Under the pieces are notes generated by a model that had not been told where the DNA came from, did not search any database, and saw only the letters and a program-made list of their open reading frames with translations. This document shows positions 24,147 to 33,101 of a stretch of DNA of 64,000 bases, piece by piece. Origin of the DNA: Streptomyces sp. RB17 (GTDB lineage Bacteria > Actinomycetota > Actinomycetes > Streptomycetales > Streptomycetaceae); NCBI RefSeq assembly GCF_009604455.1, contig NZ_WEGL01000003.1, positions 124,001 to 188,000 of the forward strand, written 5' to 3'. Every line of letters starts with the position of its first letter. The stretch's first letter is position 1. Position numbers and translations under genes: made by a program.

Positions 24147-27100
24147 TCACTCGACCACGTGCCGCCCCTCGGGCCGGGCGCTGCACGAGGCGCGGAACGC
24201 GCAGTGCGTGCAGTGCTGGCCGGTGTTCGGCGCGAACTGCTCGTCGAGGACCTTGCCGGCGGCGGTGGCCAGCAGCTCGCCGACCCACTCCCCCGACAGC
24301 GGCTCCTGGGTCTGCACCTTGGGCAGGGTGTCGCCTCCGTCGCGCTTGGCGGCGCCCTGCCTGAGGTGCACCAGTTCGGCGCCGCCGGGTTCGGGGCGTA
24401 CGCCGTCGAAGGCGTCGTCGACGGCGCCTTCGTGGACGGCGAGCTGGTAGACGGCGAGCTGGGGGTGGCGGGCCGCCTCGGCGGCGCTGGGCGCCTGCTT
24501 GCCGGTCTTGAAGTCGACCACGTAGGCGCGTCCCTCGCCGTCCGTCTCCACGCGGTCCATCTGGCCGCGGATGCGGACCTGGTAGTCGCCCGCTTCGAGG
24601 GTGACGTCGAAGTCCTGCTCGCTCGCCACCGGGGTGCGCCCGGTGCGGTCCAGCACATGCCAGTTCAGGAGGCGTTCGAGCGCCACGCGCGCGTTGTCCT
24701 TCTCCTGCTGCGACTTCCAGGGCGCGTCGAAGGCGAGCGCGTTCCACACCGAGTCCAGGCGTTCCATGAGGACGTCGAGGTCGGCCGGACTGCGGCCGGA
24801 GGCGACCTCGTCGGCGAGGACGTGGACGACGTTGCCGAAGCCCTGTGCGGTGGTGGCCGGGGCGTCGGCCTTCACCTCGCGGCCCAGGAACCACTGCAGC
24901 GCACAGGTGTTGGCGAGCTGGTCGAGGGCGCTGCCCGAGAGCACGACCGGCCGGTCCCGGTGACGCAGCGGCACCTTGCTCTCCGTCGGGTCGTACATGC
25001 CCCACCAGCGGTAGGGGTGCGCGGACGGCACCAGCGGGCGGCCGTCTTCGTCGGCGAGGGCGGCGAGCCGGGCCAGGCGGCGGGCGGCGGCCTCCCGCAG
25101 GGCGGCGGACGCGCGCGGATCGACCGTGGTGGCGCGCAGCTCGGCGACGAGCGCGGCCACGGACAGCGGGCGGCGGGGGCGGCCGGTGACGTCCTTCGGC
25201 TCGACGCCGAGTTCGGTCAGGAAGCGGGAGGGCTGGTCGCCGTCGTCGGCGGGTGCCTTCACCGCGGTGACGACGAGGCGTTCACGCGCGCGTGTGGCGG
25301 CCACGTAGAACAGGCGGCGCTCCTCGGCGAGCAGTGCGCCCGGGGTGAGCGGTTCGGCGAGTCCGTCGCGGCCGATGCGGTCGGCCTCGAGCAGGGAGCC
25401 GCGGCGGCGCAGGTCGGGCCACAGGCCCTCCTGGACACCGGCGACGACGACCAGCCGCCACTCCAGGCCCTTGGCGCGGTGCGCGGTCATCAGACGGACG
25501 GCGTCGGGACGTACCGCGCGGCGCGTGAGCGTGTCGGCGGCGATGTCCTCGGCCTCGATCTCCTCCAGGAAGTTCAGCGTGCCACGGCCCCCGGTGCGCT
25601 CCTCCGCGCGCGCGGCGGTGGCGAACAGCGCGCACACGGCGTCCAGGTCCCGGTCGGCGTTGCGGCCGGCCGCGCCGCCGCGGCGGGCGGCCCGCTCCAG
25701 GCGCCCGGGCCACGGCGTGCCCTCCCACAGGTCCCACAGCGCCTCCTCGGCCGTACCGCCGCCCGCGAGCCGTTCGCGGGCCTTGCGGAGCAGCGCGCCG
25801 AGGCGCTGCGCCCCGCGCGCGTACGCCGGGTCGTGCACGGCCAGGCGCTCGGGTTCGGCGAGCGCCCGTGCGAGCAGTACGTCGGAGGGGGGCGGCAGCG
25901 GGTTGCCGGCCGCCCGCTCCTCCTCGCGCAGGGCACGGCCGAGGCGGCGCAGGTCGGCCGGGTCCATGCCGGCGAGGGGGGAGGCGAGCAGGGTGAGCGC
26001 GGTCTCGGTGTCGAGCCAGGAGGTGTCCGGATCACGCTCTGCGACGTCTTCCGGGGCGGCGTCCCCAGGAGCGACGGCCTCGCCTTCAGAGGCAGCTTCC
26101 TCGTGTGGTTCTTCAGAGGCAGTCTCCTCGGGCTCCTCCGAAGCGCCCTCACTCTGGGCACCGGACGGGCCCGCGTTGTCCCCGTGGCTCCGGGCCTCCG
26201 CCGTGGCCACCGCGCGCAGAGCCGTCAGCAGGGGGGCCACCGCCGGCTCGTGGCGCAGGGGCAGGTCGTCGCCGTCGATGTCGAGCGGGACGCCGGCCGC
26301 CGTGAGGGCGCGGCGCAGGGTCGGCAGGGTGCGGGAGCCGGCCCGGACCAGGACGGCCATCTCGCTCCAGGCGACGCCGTCCTCCAGGTGCGCGCGCCGC
26401 AGGATGTCCGCAATGTTGTCCAGTTCTGTACCAGGTGTCGGGTACGTGTAGACCTCGACGCGGCCCCCGTCCCGTACGGCGGCCGGCTCGCGATGGGCGC
26501 GGACCTTGTCGGCGGGCAGCCGGGGCAGCGGCATGCGCTGGGTGATCAGCCGGGTGGCGGCCAGCAGGGCGGCGCCGGAGCGGCGGGAGGTGCGCAGCAC
26601 CTCGACGGGGGCGGGGCGGCCGTCCATGCGCGGGAAGGCCGCCGGGAAGTCGAGGATGCCGTTCACGTCGGCACCGCGGAAGGTGTAGATCGACTGGTCG
26701 GGGTCGCCGAGGGCGACCAGGGTCCGTCCGCCGCCGGCCAGCGCGTGCAGGAGCCGTACCTGGGCGGGGTCGGTGTCCTGGTACTCGTCGACGTACACGG
26801 CGTCGTACCGGGCGGCGAGGCGTGCGGCGTTCTCGGGGCGGCGGGCGAGCAGGACCGCGCGGTGGACCAGTTCCGCGTAGTCGATCACGCCCTGCATGTC
26901 GAGCACGTCCAGGTACTCGGCGAGGAACGCGGCCGCGGCGCGCCAGTCGGGGCGGCCGATACGGCGGGCGAAGGCGTCCAGCGCGCCGGGACCGAGGCCC
27001 AGCTCGCGGCTGCGGGCGAGGACCGCGCGGACCTCGTCGGCGAAGCCACGTGTGGTCAGGCAGGCGCGCAGTTCGTCGGGCCAGCGCACATGCGCCGGCC

Positions 27101-27587
27101 CGAGCCGCTGCAGTTCGGGCTGTCCGGCGAGCAGCTCGCGGACGGTGACGTCCTGCTCGGGGCCGGAGAGCAGCCGCAGCGGCTGGGTGAACAGGCCGCT
27201 GTCCTGGTGGGCGCGCACCAGTGCGTAGCAGTACGAGTGGAACGTGGTCGCGCGGGGCGCGCGGGCGGCGCCCATGCGCAGGGCCATGCGGTCGCGCAGA
27301 TCGACGGCGGCCTTGCGGCTGAAGGTCAGGACCAGGATGCGCTCGGGGTCGGCGCCGCGGGCGATCCGGGCGGCCACGGACTCGACGAGGGTGGTGGTCT
27401 TGCCGGTGCCGGGACCGGCGAGGACGAGCAGGGGCCCGCTCCGGTGGTCAACCACGGCGCGCTGTGCCGCGTCCAGACGAGGGGGGTCCACGGCGGCTGG
27501 CGGGGTACGGACCAGACGGTAAGCGCCACGGCCCCCCTGCCGCACCTGGGGGTGCGGCAGGCGCCTGGTGGAGGAAGAGGAGCTCAC
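24147..27587 (-). CDS. adnA: ATP-dependent helicase-nuclease subunit AdnA-like, with Fe-S-type cysteines
   Basis: 1146 residues from the GTG at 27587; a GTG at 27668 is an alternative and neither has a strong ribosome site. Motor motifs: LAGPGTGKTTTLVESVAARI, YVDEYQDTDPAQVRLL, GDPDQSIYTFRGAD, LMTAHRAKGLEWRLVVVAG and RRLFYVAATRARERLVVT. The C-terminal RecB-like nuclease has GQMDRVETDGEG and VVDFKTGKQAPS. It ends with CTHCAFRASC which, with NTCALQWF earlier, fits the four-Cys iron-sulfur staple of AddB/AdnA nucleases. A Glu/Ala-rich insert (SEEPEETASEEPHEEAASEG) lies mid-protein. It is the first gene of the adnA-adnB pair. Confidence 0.9.
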   Translation of the reverse strand: MSSSSSTRRLPHPQVRQGGRGAYRLVRTPPAAVDPPRLDAAQRAVVDHRSGPLLVLAGPGTGKTTTLVESVAARIARGADPERILVLTFSRKAAVDLRDRMALRMGAARAPRATTFHSYCYALVRAHQDSGLFTQPLRLLSGPEQDVTVRELLAGQPELQRLGPAHVRWPDELRACLTTRGFADEVRAVLARSRELGLGPGALDAFARRIGRPDWRAAAAFLAEYLDVLDMQGVIDYAELVHRAVLLARRPENAARLAARYDAVYVDEYQDTDPAQVRLLHALAGGGRTLVALGDPDQSIYTFRGADVNGILDFPAAFPRMDGRPAPVEVLRTSRRSGAALLAATRLITQRMPLPRLPADKVRAHREPAAVRDGGRVEVYTYPTPGTELDNIADILRRAHLEDGVAWSEMAVLVRAGSRTLPTLRRALTAAGVPLDIDGDDLPLRHEPAVAPLLTALRAVATAEARSHGDNAGPSGAQSEGASEEPEETASEEPHEEAASEGEAVAPGDAAPEDVAERDPDTSWLDTETALTLLASPLAGMDPADLRRLGRALREEERAAGNPLPPPSDVLLARALAEPERLAVHDPAYARGAQRLGALLRKARERLAGGGTAEEALWDLWEGTPWPGRLERAARRGGAAGRNADRDLDAVCALFATAARAEERTGGRGTLNFLEEIEAEDIAADTLTRRAVRPDAVRLMTAHRAKGLEWRLVVVAGVQEGLWPDLRRRGSLLEADRIGRDGLAEPLTPGALLAEERRLFYVAATRARERLVVTAVKAPADDGDQPSRFLTELGVEPKDVTGRPRRPLSVAALVAELRATTVDPRASAALREAAARRLARLAALADEDGRPLVPSAHPYRWWGMYDPTESKVPLRHRDRPVVLSGSALDQLANTCALQWFLGREVKADAPATTAQGFGNVVHVLADEVASGRSPADLDVLMERLDSVWNALAFDAPWKSQQEKDNARVALERLLNWHVLDRTGRTPVASEQDFDVTLEAGDYQVRIRGQMDRVETDGEGRAYVVDFKTGKQAPSAAEAARHPQLAVYQLAVHEGAVDDAFDGVRPEPGGAELVHLRQGAAKRDGGDTLPKVQTQEPLSGEWVGELLATAAGKVLDEQFAPNTGQHCTHCAFRASCSARPEGRHVVE

Positions 27588-27844
27588 GTGATTGGCCGGT
27601 CCTGGTGTTCGTGCTGGTGGGCGGGCGGTCACGGGTGCGGGGCGGTGGCCGCGGGGTGAGGGGGACACGTGCAGCCGACGCTACGCCGCCGCACCGGACG
27701 GAAGCAGGGCTTCCGCTTCTTCCCTCGCGGCGCTCGCGCCACGTGCGTCCCACATCCCACGAACGTACGTCATGCCACGGATGTCCCCCACGTCACCCGT
27801 ACGGGCCATGGGCTCTCCCAGAGGGCATCGGATGGCGGAAGCTG

Positions 27845-28231
27845 TCAGGTGTGACCCACCACGCCCACCCCGCCGTCCCATCGGGCCCGCCGCATGTCGA
27901 TCCGCGGCAGATGCCCCTCGGCGCTCCTGGCCGCCTCCTTCAGCGGCGTGCCCTCCGTGCGGTAGTGGGCGAGCGCGCGCAGTTCGTGGCCGGGCAGCAG
28001 CACCCCGTCGGCGCGTACAACACGCCACCACGGGACGGCGCCTCCGTACAGCGACATCACCCGGCCGACCTGGCGTGGCCCCCCTTCGTCGAGCCACTCG
28101 GCGACATCGCCGTACGTCATGACCCGCCCCGGCGGGATCCGCTCGGCGACCTCGAGCACCCGCTCGGCGTACTCGGGCAGCGCGTCCGCGTACTCCTCGG
28201 GGGCGTCCTCGGCAGGGCTCTGCTCGCTCAT
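27845..28231 (-). CDS. Alkyltransferase-like protein (Atl), MGMT fold without active Cys
   Basis: 128 residues. It has the DNA-binding half of O6-alkylguanine DNA alkyltransferases: IPPGRVMTYGDVAEWL and RQVGRVMSLYGGAVPWWRVV. The canonical PCHRV is PWWRV, so the alkyl-accepting Cys is replaced by Trp, which defines the Atl group. Atl proteins flag O6-alkylguanine lesions and hand them to nucleotide excision repair rather than repairing them. This fits its place next to AdnAB and near UvrD2. Start ATG 28231 has GGAG 5 nt upstream; an ATG at 28240 is possible. Confidence 0.92.
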   Translation of the reverse strand: MSEQSPAEDAPEEYADALPEYAERVLEVAERIPPGRVMTYGDVAEWLDEGGPRQVGRVMSLYGGAVPWWRVVRADGVLLPGHELRALAHYRTEGTPLKEAARSAEGHLPRIDMRRARWDGGVGVVGHT

Positions 28232-28416
28232 TCGCTCCATCCTGCCGCACCCCACCGACATCGTGGCGCGGACCGCGGGGTCGGCCCTCTCGCCCTCGGA
28301 CGGCGCTTCCGGCAGACTGTGCGCCCGCGCATCCGCACCCTGATGCCCGCGTACGTCGGTCGGGCATGCCACCATCGTGCGGGCGGTGACTGGTGATACG
28401 AGACCAAGAAGAGACC

Positions 28417-31290
28417 ATGAAGCAGCAGGGCGTGCACCCCGAAGGCGCGGCGGGCACCCCTGACGCCGCCGCGCGCCCCGACGCCTCCGGCGCGGCCAGG
28501 AACAGCGGCGACGCCCGGCAGGAGGCCACCGGTCGCCCCCGGCCCGCCGACAACGACAGCACGCGCGCGCGTGGGAACAGCCAAGCCGGTGAGAACGACG
28601 CCTCACGCACGCGTGAGGACGGCAGCGACGACACCGAGGGGGCCCACGTCCCGGAGAACACTGCTCCCGATCACGGTCCGGGCGCGGACGACGATCCGCA
28701 CGCCGAGGCCGTGGAGGGCGACGAACCGCTGCTCCCCGCGCGCGTGCACCGCCCCTCCGACCTCATGCGGCTCCTGGTGGGCGTGCTCGCCATCGTGGTG
28801 CTGCTCGCCATCGCAGCGTTCGCGCACGGCACCACCTCGGGATTCGAGCAGGACATCAACAAGGGCACCGGTCAGGCCCCCGACCTGCTCATCAAGATCG
28901 CGGGTCTGGCGTCCAGCATCGCGATCCTGCTGGTGCCGGTCGCCTTCGCGATCGAACGGCTGATCAAACGCGACGGGCTGCGCATCGCCGACGGCGTCCT
29001 CGCGGCGGTCCTCGCCCACGGTGTGACCCTCGCCACCGACCTGTGGGTGGCGCGGGCCGCCCCGGGCTCGATCCAGGAGGCGCTCACCCAGCCCTCCCCG
29101 GGCGACATCCACGCCCTGACCGACCCCGTGCACGGCTATCTGGCACCCGTCATCGCCTACATGACGGCCGTCGGCATGTCCCGCAGACCCCGATGGCGCG
29201 CCGTGCTGTGGATCGTGCTGCTGCTCGACGCGTTCTCGATGCTGGTCACCGGCTACACGACCCCGTTCTCGATCATCCTGACGGTGCTGATCGGCTGGAC
29301 CATCGCCTACGGCACGCTGTACGCGGTCGGCTCCCCCAACGTCCGCCCCACCGGGCAGACCCTGATGGCAGGCCTCAGGCACGTCGGCTTCCACCCCGTC
29401 AGCGCGGCCCGCGAGGAGGCCGTGGAGACGGAGAACGGCGACCGCGGCCGGCGCTACTTCGTCACCCTGGAGGACGGCCCGCCGCTGGACGTCACGGTCG
29501 TGGACCGGGAACAGCAGGCCCAGGGCTTCTTCTACCGTGCGTGGCGCAATCTCACCCTGCGCGGCTTCGCCACCCGATCCAGCCTCCAGTCGCTGCGCCA
29601 GGCGCTGGAACAGGAGGCGCTGCTGGCGTACGCGGCGATCGCGGCCGGCGCCAACGCGCCCAAGCTGATCGCCACCTCCGAACTCGGTCCCGACGCCGTC
29701 ATGCTCGTCTACGAACACACCGGCGGGCGCACGCTCGACTCGCTCACCGACGAAGAGATCACCGACGAGCTGTTGCGCAACACCTGGCACCAGGTGCAGG
29801 CGCTGCAGTCCCGGCGCATCGCACACCGCAGACTCGCAGGTGACGCGATTCTGGTGGATCGTTCCGGCAGTGTGATCCTCGCCGAGCTGCGCGGCGGTGA
29901 GATCGCGGCCGGCGAGCTGCTGCTGCGCATGGACGTGGCCCAGCTGGTCACGACGCTCGGTCTGCGGGTGGGCGCCGAGCGGGCGGTGGCCTCGGCGGTC
30001 CGGGTGCTCGGGCCGGACGCGGTCGCCGACTGCCTGCCGCTGCTCCAGCCCATCGCTCTGACGCGCTCCACGCGCGCGACGCTGCGCAAACTGGCCCGGG
30101 AGCAGGCCCAGCGCGAGCGCGAGGCGGTCCTGGAGGCATCCCGGCAGACCAAGCAGGCGCGTGCGGAAGAAGACGGTGCGGAGGGCGCACAGCCCCTCGG
30201 GAAGGCCGACAAGAAGGCCGTACGCGCCCAGGCGCGGGCCGAGAAACGAGCCGTCGACGAGGCCCTCGACGAAGCCCGTGAGGAGGATCTGCTGACCCAG
30301 ATCCGCCATGAGGTCCTGCGGATCAGGCCGCAGGCACCGGTGGAGCCGGCCCGGCTGGAACGGGTGCGGCCGCGCACCCTGATCAGCGTCTTCGCCGGTG
30401 CCATCGGCGCGTACTTCCTGCTGACGCAGCTCACGCACATCGAGTTCGGGCCGCTCGTGGCCAACGCCCAGTGGGGCTGGGTCGTCGCCGCCGTGCTGTT
30501 CTCGGCGGTCAGCTATGTGGCGGCGGCGATGCAGCTCCTGGGGTTCGTGCCGGAGCGGGTGCCGTTCCTGCGGGCCGTGGCGGCCCAGGTGGCCGGCTCG
30601 TTCGTGAAGATCGTGGCACCGGCCGCGGTCGGCGGCGTGGCCCTCAACACGCGGTATCTGCAGCGCTCCGGGGTCCGGCCGGGGCTCGCGGTGGCGAGTG
30701 TGGGTGCCTCGCAGCTGGCCGGGCTCGGCTTCCACATCCTGATGCTGCTGTCCTTCGGTTATCTCACCGGCACCGAGAAGACGCCGTCCCTGTCGCCGTC
30801 CCGTACGGTCATCGCGGGCCTGCTGACGGTCGCGGTACTGGTGCTCGTGGTGACCTCGGTGCCGTTCCTGCGGAAATTCGTCGTCACGCGCGTGCGGTCA
30901 CTGTTCGCGGGTGTCGTGCCCCGCATGCTCGATGTGCTGCAGCGGCCGCAGAAGCTGATCACCGGCATCGGCGGCATCCTGCTGCTGACGTTCTGCTTCG
31001 TGATGTGCCTGGACGCCTCCATCCGGGCGTTCGGCGACGGCTCGGCCTCACTCAGCATCGCCAGCGTCGCCGTGGTCTTCCTCGCCGGCAACGCGCTCGG
31101 GTCAGCGGCGCCGACCCCGGGCGGCGTGGGCGCCGTGGAGGCGACCCTGACGGTCGGCCTGATCGCCATCGGGCTGCCCAAGGAGGTCGCCGCCCCGGCC
31201 GTCCTGCTGTACCGCCTGCTGACGCTGTGGCTGCCCGTGCTGCCGGGCTGGCTGGCCTTCAACCAGCTCACCCGCAAGGGAGCCCTGTAG
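28417..31290 (+). CDS. Large LPG-synthase-TM (UPF0104) membrane protein with kinase-like central domain
   Basis: 957 residues. The first 110 are disordered (Asp/Thr/Arg/Glu). A group of about five membrane helices lies around residues 120-310. A soluble region (about 325-580) resembles ABC1/RIO kinases: HRRLAGDAILVDRSGSVILAEL sits where HGDxxxxN and DFG are expected, but the catalytic residues are degenerate, so it is probably a pseudokinase. A charged coiled-coil-like linker (EREAVLEASRQTKQARAEED) follows, then a C-terminal eight-helix LPG_synthase_TM domain ending in FLAGNALGSAAPTPGGVG. Substrate unknown; lipid flipping or transport is plausible. Start ATG 28417 with GAAGAG. Confidence 0.85.
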   Translation: MKQQGVHPEGAAGTPDAAARPDASGAARNSGDARQEATGRPRPADNDSTRARGNSQAGENDASRTREDGSDDTEGAHVPENTAPDHGPGADDDPHAEAVEGDEPLLPARVHRPSDLMRLLVGVLAIVVLLAIAAFAHGTTSGFEQDINKGTGQAPDLLIKIAGLASSIAILLVPVAFAIERLIKRDGLRIADGVLAAVLAHGVTLATDLWVARAAPGSIQEALTQPSPGDIHALTDPVHGYLAPVIAYMTAVGMSRRPRWRAVLWIVLLLDAFSMLVTGYTTPFSIILTVLIGWTIAYGTLYAVGSPNVRPTGQTLMAGLRHVGFHPVSAAREEAVETENGDRGRRYFVTLEDGPPLDVTVVDREQQAQGFFYRAWRNLTLRGFATRSSLQSLRQALEQEALLAYAAIAAGANAPKLIATSELGPDAVMLVYEHTGGRTLDSLTDEEITDELLRNTWHQVQALQSRRIAHRRLAGDAILVDRSGSVILAELRGGEIAAGELLLRMDVAQLVTTLGLRVGAERAVASAVRVLGPDAVADCLPLLQPIALTRSTRATLRKLAREQAQREREAVLEASRQTKQARAEEDGAEGAQPLGKADKKAVRAQARAEKRAVDEALDEAREEDLLTQIRHEVLRIRPQAPVEPARLERVRPRTLISVFAGAIGAYFLLTQLTHIEFGPLVANAQWGWVVAAVLFSAVSYVAAAMQLLGFVPERVPFLRAVAAQVAGSFVKIVAPAAVGGVALNTRYLQRSGVRPGLAVASVGASQLAGLGFHILMLLSFGYLTGTEKTPSLSPSRTVIAGLLTVAVLVLVVTSVPFLRKFVVTRVRSLFAGVVPRMLDVLQRPQKLITGIGGILLLTFCFVMCLDASIRAFGDGSASLSIASVAVVFLAGNALGSAAPTPGGVGAVEATLTVGLIAIGLPKEVAAPAVLLYRLLTLWLPVLPGWLAFNQLTRKGAL

Positions 31291-31374
31291 GAGCCCCATC
31301 AGGGCACGGGGCGCCCGTACCTCGTACGGCTCGCGCCCCGCGCGCCCCGGAGTGCGCGCCTCCAGGATGGGAAC

Positions 31375-32919
31375 ATGGCGAACCCCTCCTGGCTGCGCGC
31401 CGCCGCCCTGACCACCACTGCCGTGCTGCTCTCGGCCCTGCTGGCCGGGTGCGGCGACGGCAGCAAGGCCGGCGACCTCTCGGCGCAGAAGCTGGACTGG
31501 AAGGACTGCCCTGCTCCGTCCGAGGCAGAAGGCGGCGGCAGCGCCCCGTCCCCGCTGCCGAGCGGCGGCACATGGCAGTGCGCCACGATGAAGGCGCCCC
31601 TGGACTGGAGCAGACCGAACGGCGACACCATCGGCATCGCCCTGATCCGCGCCAGGGCCAGCGGCCCGGCGAGCAAGCGGATCGGCTCGCTCGTGTTCAA
31701 CTTCGGCGGCCCCGGCGGCAGCGGCGTCAGCTCGCTGCCCGCGTTCGCCTCCGACTACGCCGCCCTGCGCACCCGCTACGACCTGGTCAGCTTCGACCCG
31801 CGCGGAGTCGGGCGCAGTGCGCCGGTCGAGTGCGAGAGCGACGCCCAGCTGGACGTGTACTTCCAGCAGGACGCGACCCCCGACGACAGCGCCGAGCGCA
31901 CCCAACTCCTGAACCGCACCAAACAGTTCAACGCGGCCTGCGAGAAGAACTCCAAGAAGATCCTGCCGCACGTGGCGACCACCGACGCGGCCCGCGACAT
32001 GGACCTGATGCGACAGGTTCTCGGCGACGACAAGCTGTACTACTTCGGCATCTCCTACGGCACCCAACTCGGTGGTGTGTACGCCCACCTGTTCCCCAAG
32101 AACGTCGGCCGGGCCGTGCTCGACGCCGTCGTCGACCCCACGCAGAACCCCGAACAGAGCTCGCTCGGACAGGCCAAGGGCTTCCAGCTCGCACTGGACA
32201 ACTTCGCCGCCGACTGCACCTCGAAACCCACGGAATGCCCGCTCGGCACCACCGCGCAGGATGTGAAGAACCGCATCGCGAAACTGCTGAACGACCTGGA
32301 GAAGAAGCCGATCCCCGGCATCGCGCCGCGCCAGCTCACCCAGACCGTCGCGACGAACGGCATCGCGCAGTCCCTTTACTCCAAGGACTTCTGGGAGTAC
32401 CTCACCGAGGGCCTGGAGCAGGCGTACGCGGGCGACGGCAAGATCCTCATGCTGCTGTCCGACGCGATGAACGGCCGCAGCGAGGACGGCGAGTACAGCA
32501 ACATCACCGCGGCGAACATCGCCATCAACTGCGCCGACGAGAAGCCCCGGTACACGGCCGACTACATCCAGGGGAAGCTGCCCGAGTTCCGTGCCGCCTC
32601 CCCGATGTTCGGGGACTACCTGGCCTGGGGCATGCTCAGCTGCGCCGACTGGCCCGTGGCGGGTGCCGCCGACCATCCCGACGTCAGCGCGCCCGGCTCT
32701 GCCCCCATCCTCGTCGTCGGCAACACCGGAGACCCGGCCACCCCGTACGAGGGCGCGAAGAAGATGGTGGACGCGCTCGGCAAGGGCGTCGCCGTCGAGC
32801 TGACGTACAAGGGCCAGGGGCACGGTGCGTACGACAGCAAGAACCGGTGCGTGCAGAGCGCGGTGAACGGCTATCTGCTGGACGGGAGGGAACCGAAGGC
32901 CGGCACGGTCTGCTCCTGA
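31375..32919 (+). CDS. Secreted alpha/beta-hydrolase lipoprotein, tripeptidyl aminopeptidase-like (S33)
   Basis: 514 residues with a lipoprotein signal peptide (LLSALLAGCGDG, Cys at about 25). The hydrolase core has the oxyanion motif NFGGPGGSG, nucleophile elbow YFGISYGTQLGG, and a C-terminal TAP domain with VVGNTGDPATPYEGAKKM (Asp) and GQGHGAYDSKN (His). Paired Cys residues (CEKN, CTSKPTEC, CADEK, CADW, C-terminal CVQS and VCS) suggest disulfides. It probably trims tripeptides from secreted proteins at the cell surface. A close paralogue follows 182 bp downstream on the same strand. Confidence 0.92.
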   Translation: MANPSWLRAAALTTTAVLLSALLAGCGDGSKAGDLSAQKLDWKDCPAPSEAEGGGSAPSPLPSGGTWQCATMKAPLDWSRPNGDTIGIALIRARASGPASKRIGSLVFNFGGPGGSGVSSLPAFASDYAALRTRYDLVSFDPRGVGRSAPVECESDAQLDVYFQQDATPDDSAERTQLLNRTKQFNAACEKNSKKILPHVATTDAARDMDLMRQVLGDDKLYYFGISYGTQLGGVYAHLFPKNVGRAVLDAVVDPTQNPEQSSLGQAKGFQLALDNFAADCTSKPTECPLGTTAQDVKNRIAKLLNDLEKKPIPGIAPRQLTQTVATNGIAQSLYSKDFWEYLTEGLEQAYAGDGKILMLLSDAMNGRSEDGEYSNITAANIAINCADEKPRYTADYIQGKLPEFRAASPMFGDYLAWGMLSCADWPVAGAADHPDVSAPGSAPILVVGNTGDPATPYEGAKKMVDALGKGVAVELTYKGQGHGAYDSKNRCVQSAVNGYLLDGREPKAGTVCS

Positions 32920-33006
32920 ACGTCCCGGGCCTGAACCACCCCGGAGCCTGAAGAGAACCCCGGACCGAAACAACCCGTCGCAGCGAAGAAACAGCAGGTC
33001 ATGGCG

Positions 33007-33015
33007 TTATCCACA
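33007..33015 (+). promoter_or_regulatory. Single DnaA-box-like site (TTATCCACA)
   Basis: An exact 9-mer in the gap between the two hydrolase paralogues. Isolated; significance unclear. Confidence 0.35.
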
Positions 33016-33101
33016 GGCCGTCACGGGATTGGCCGGACGTGCCTACCATGGCCTGGACGCCCGGCGCGGCACGACGCGAAGGGCCTGTGAGGGGGGTACG
33101 T

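Noticed and set aside
20333..27659. Long plus-strand frames opposite adnA and adnB
   Set aside because: They mirror the helicase genes in the complementary frame with biased Gly/Val/Arg content and no motifs.
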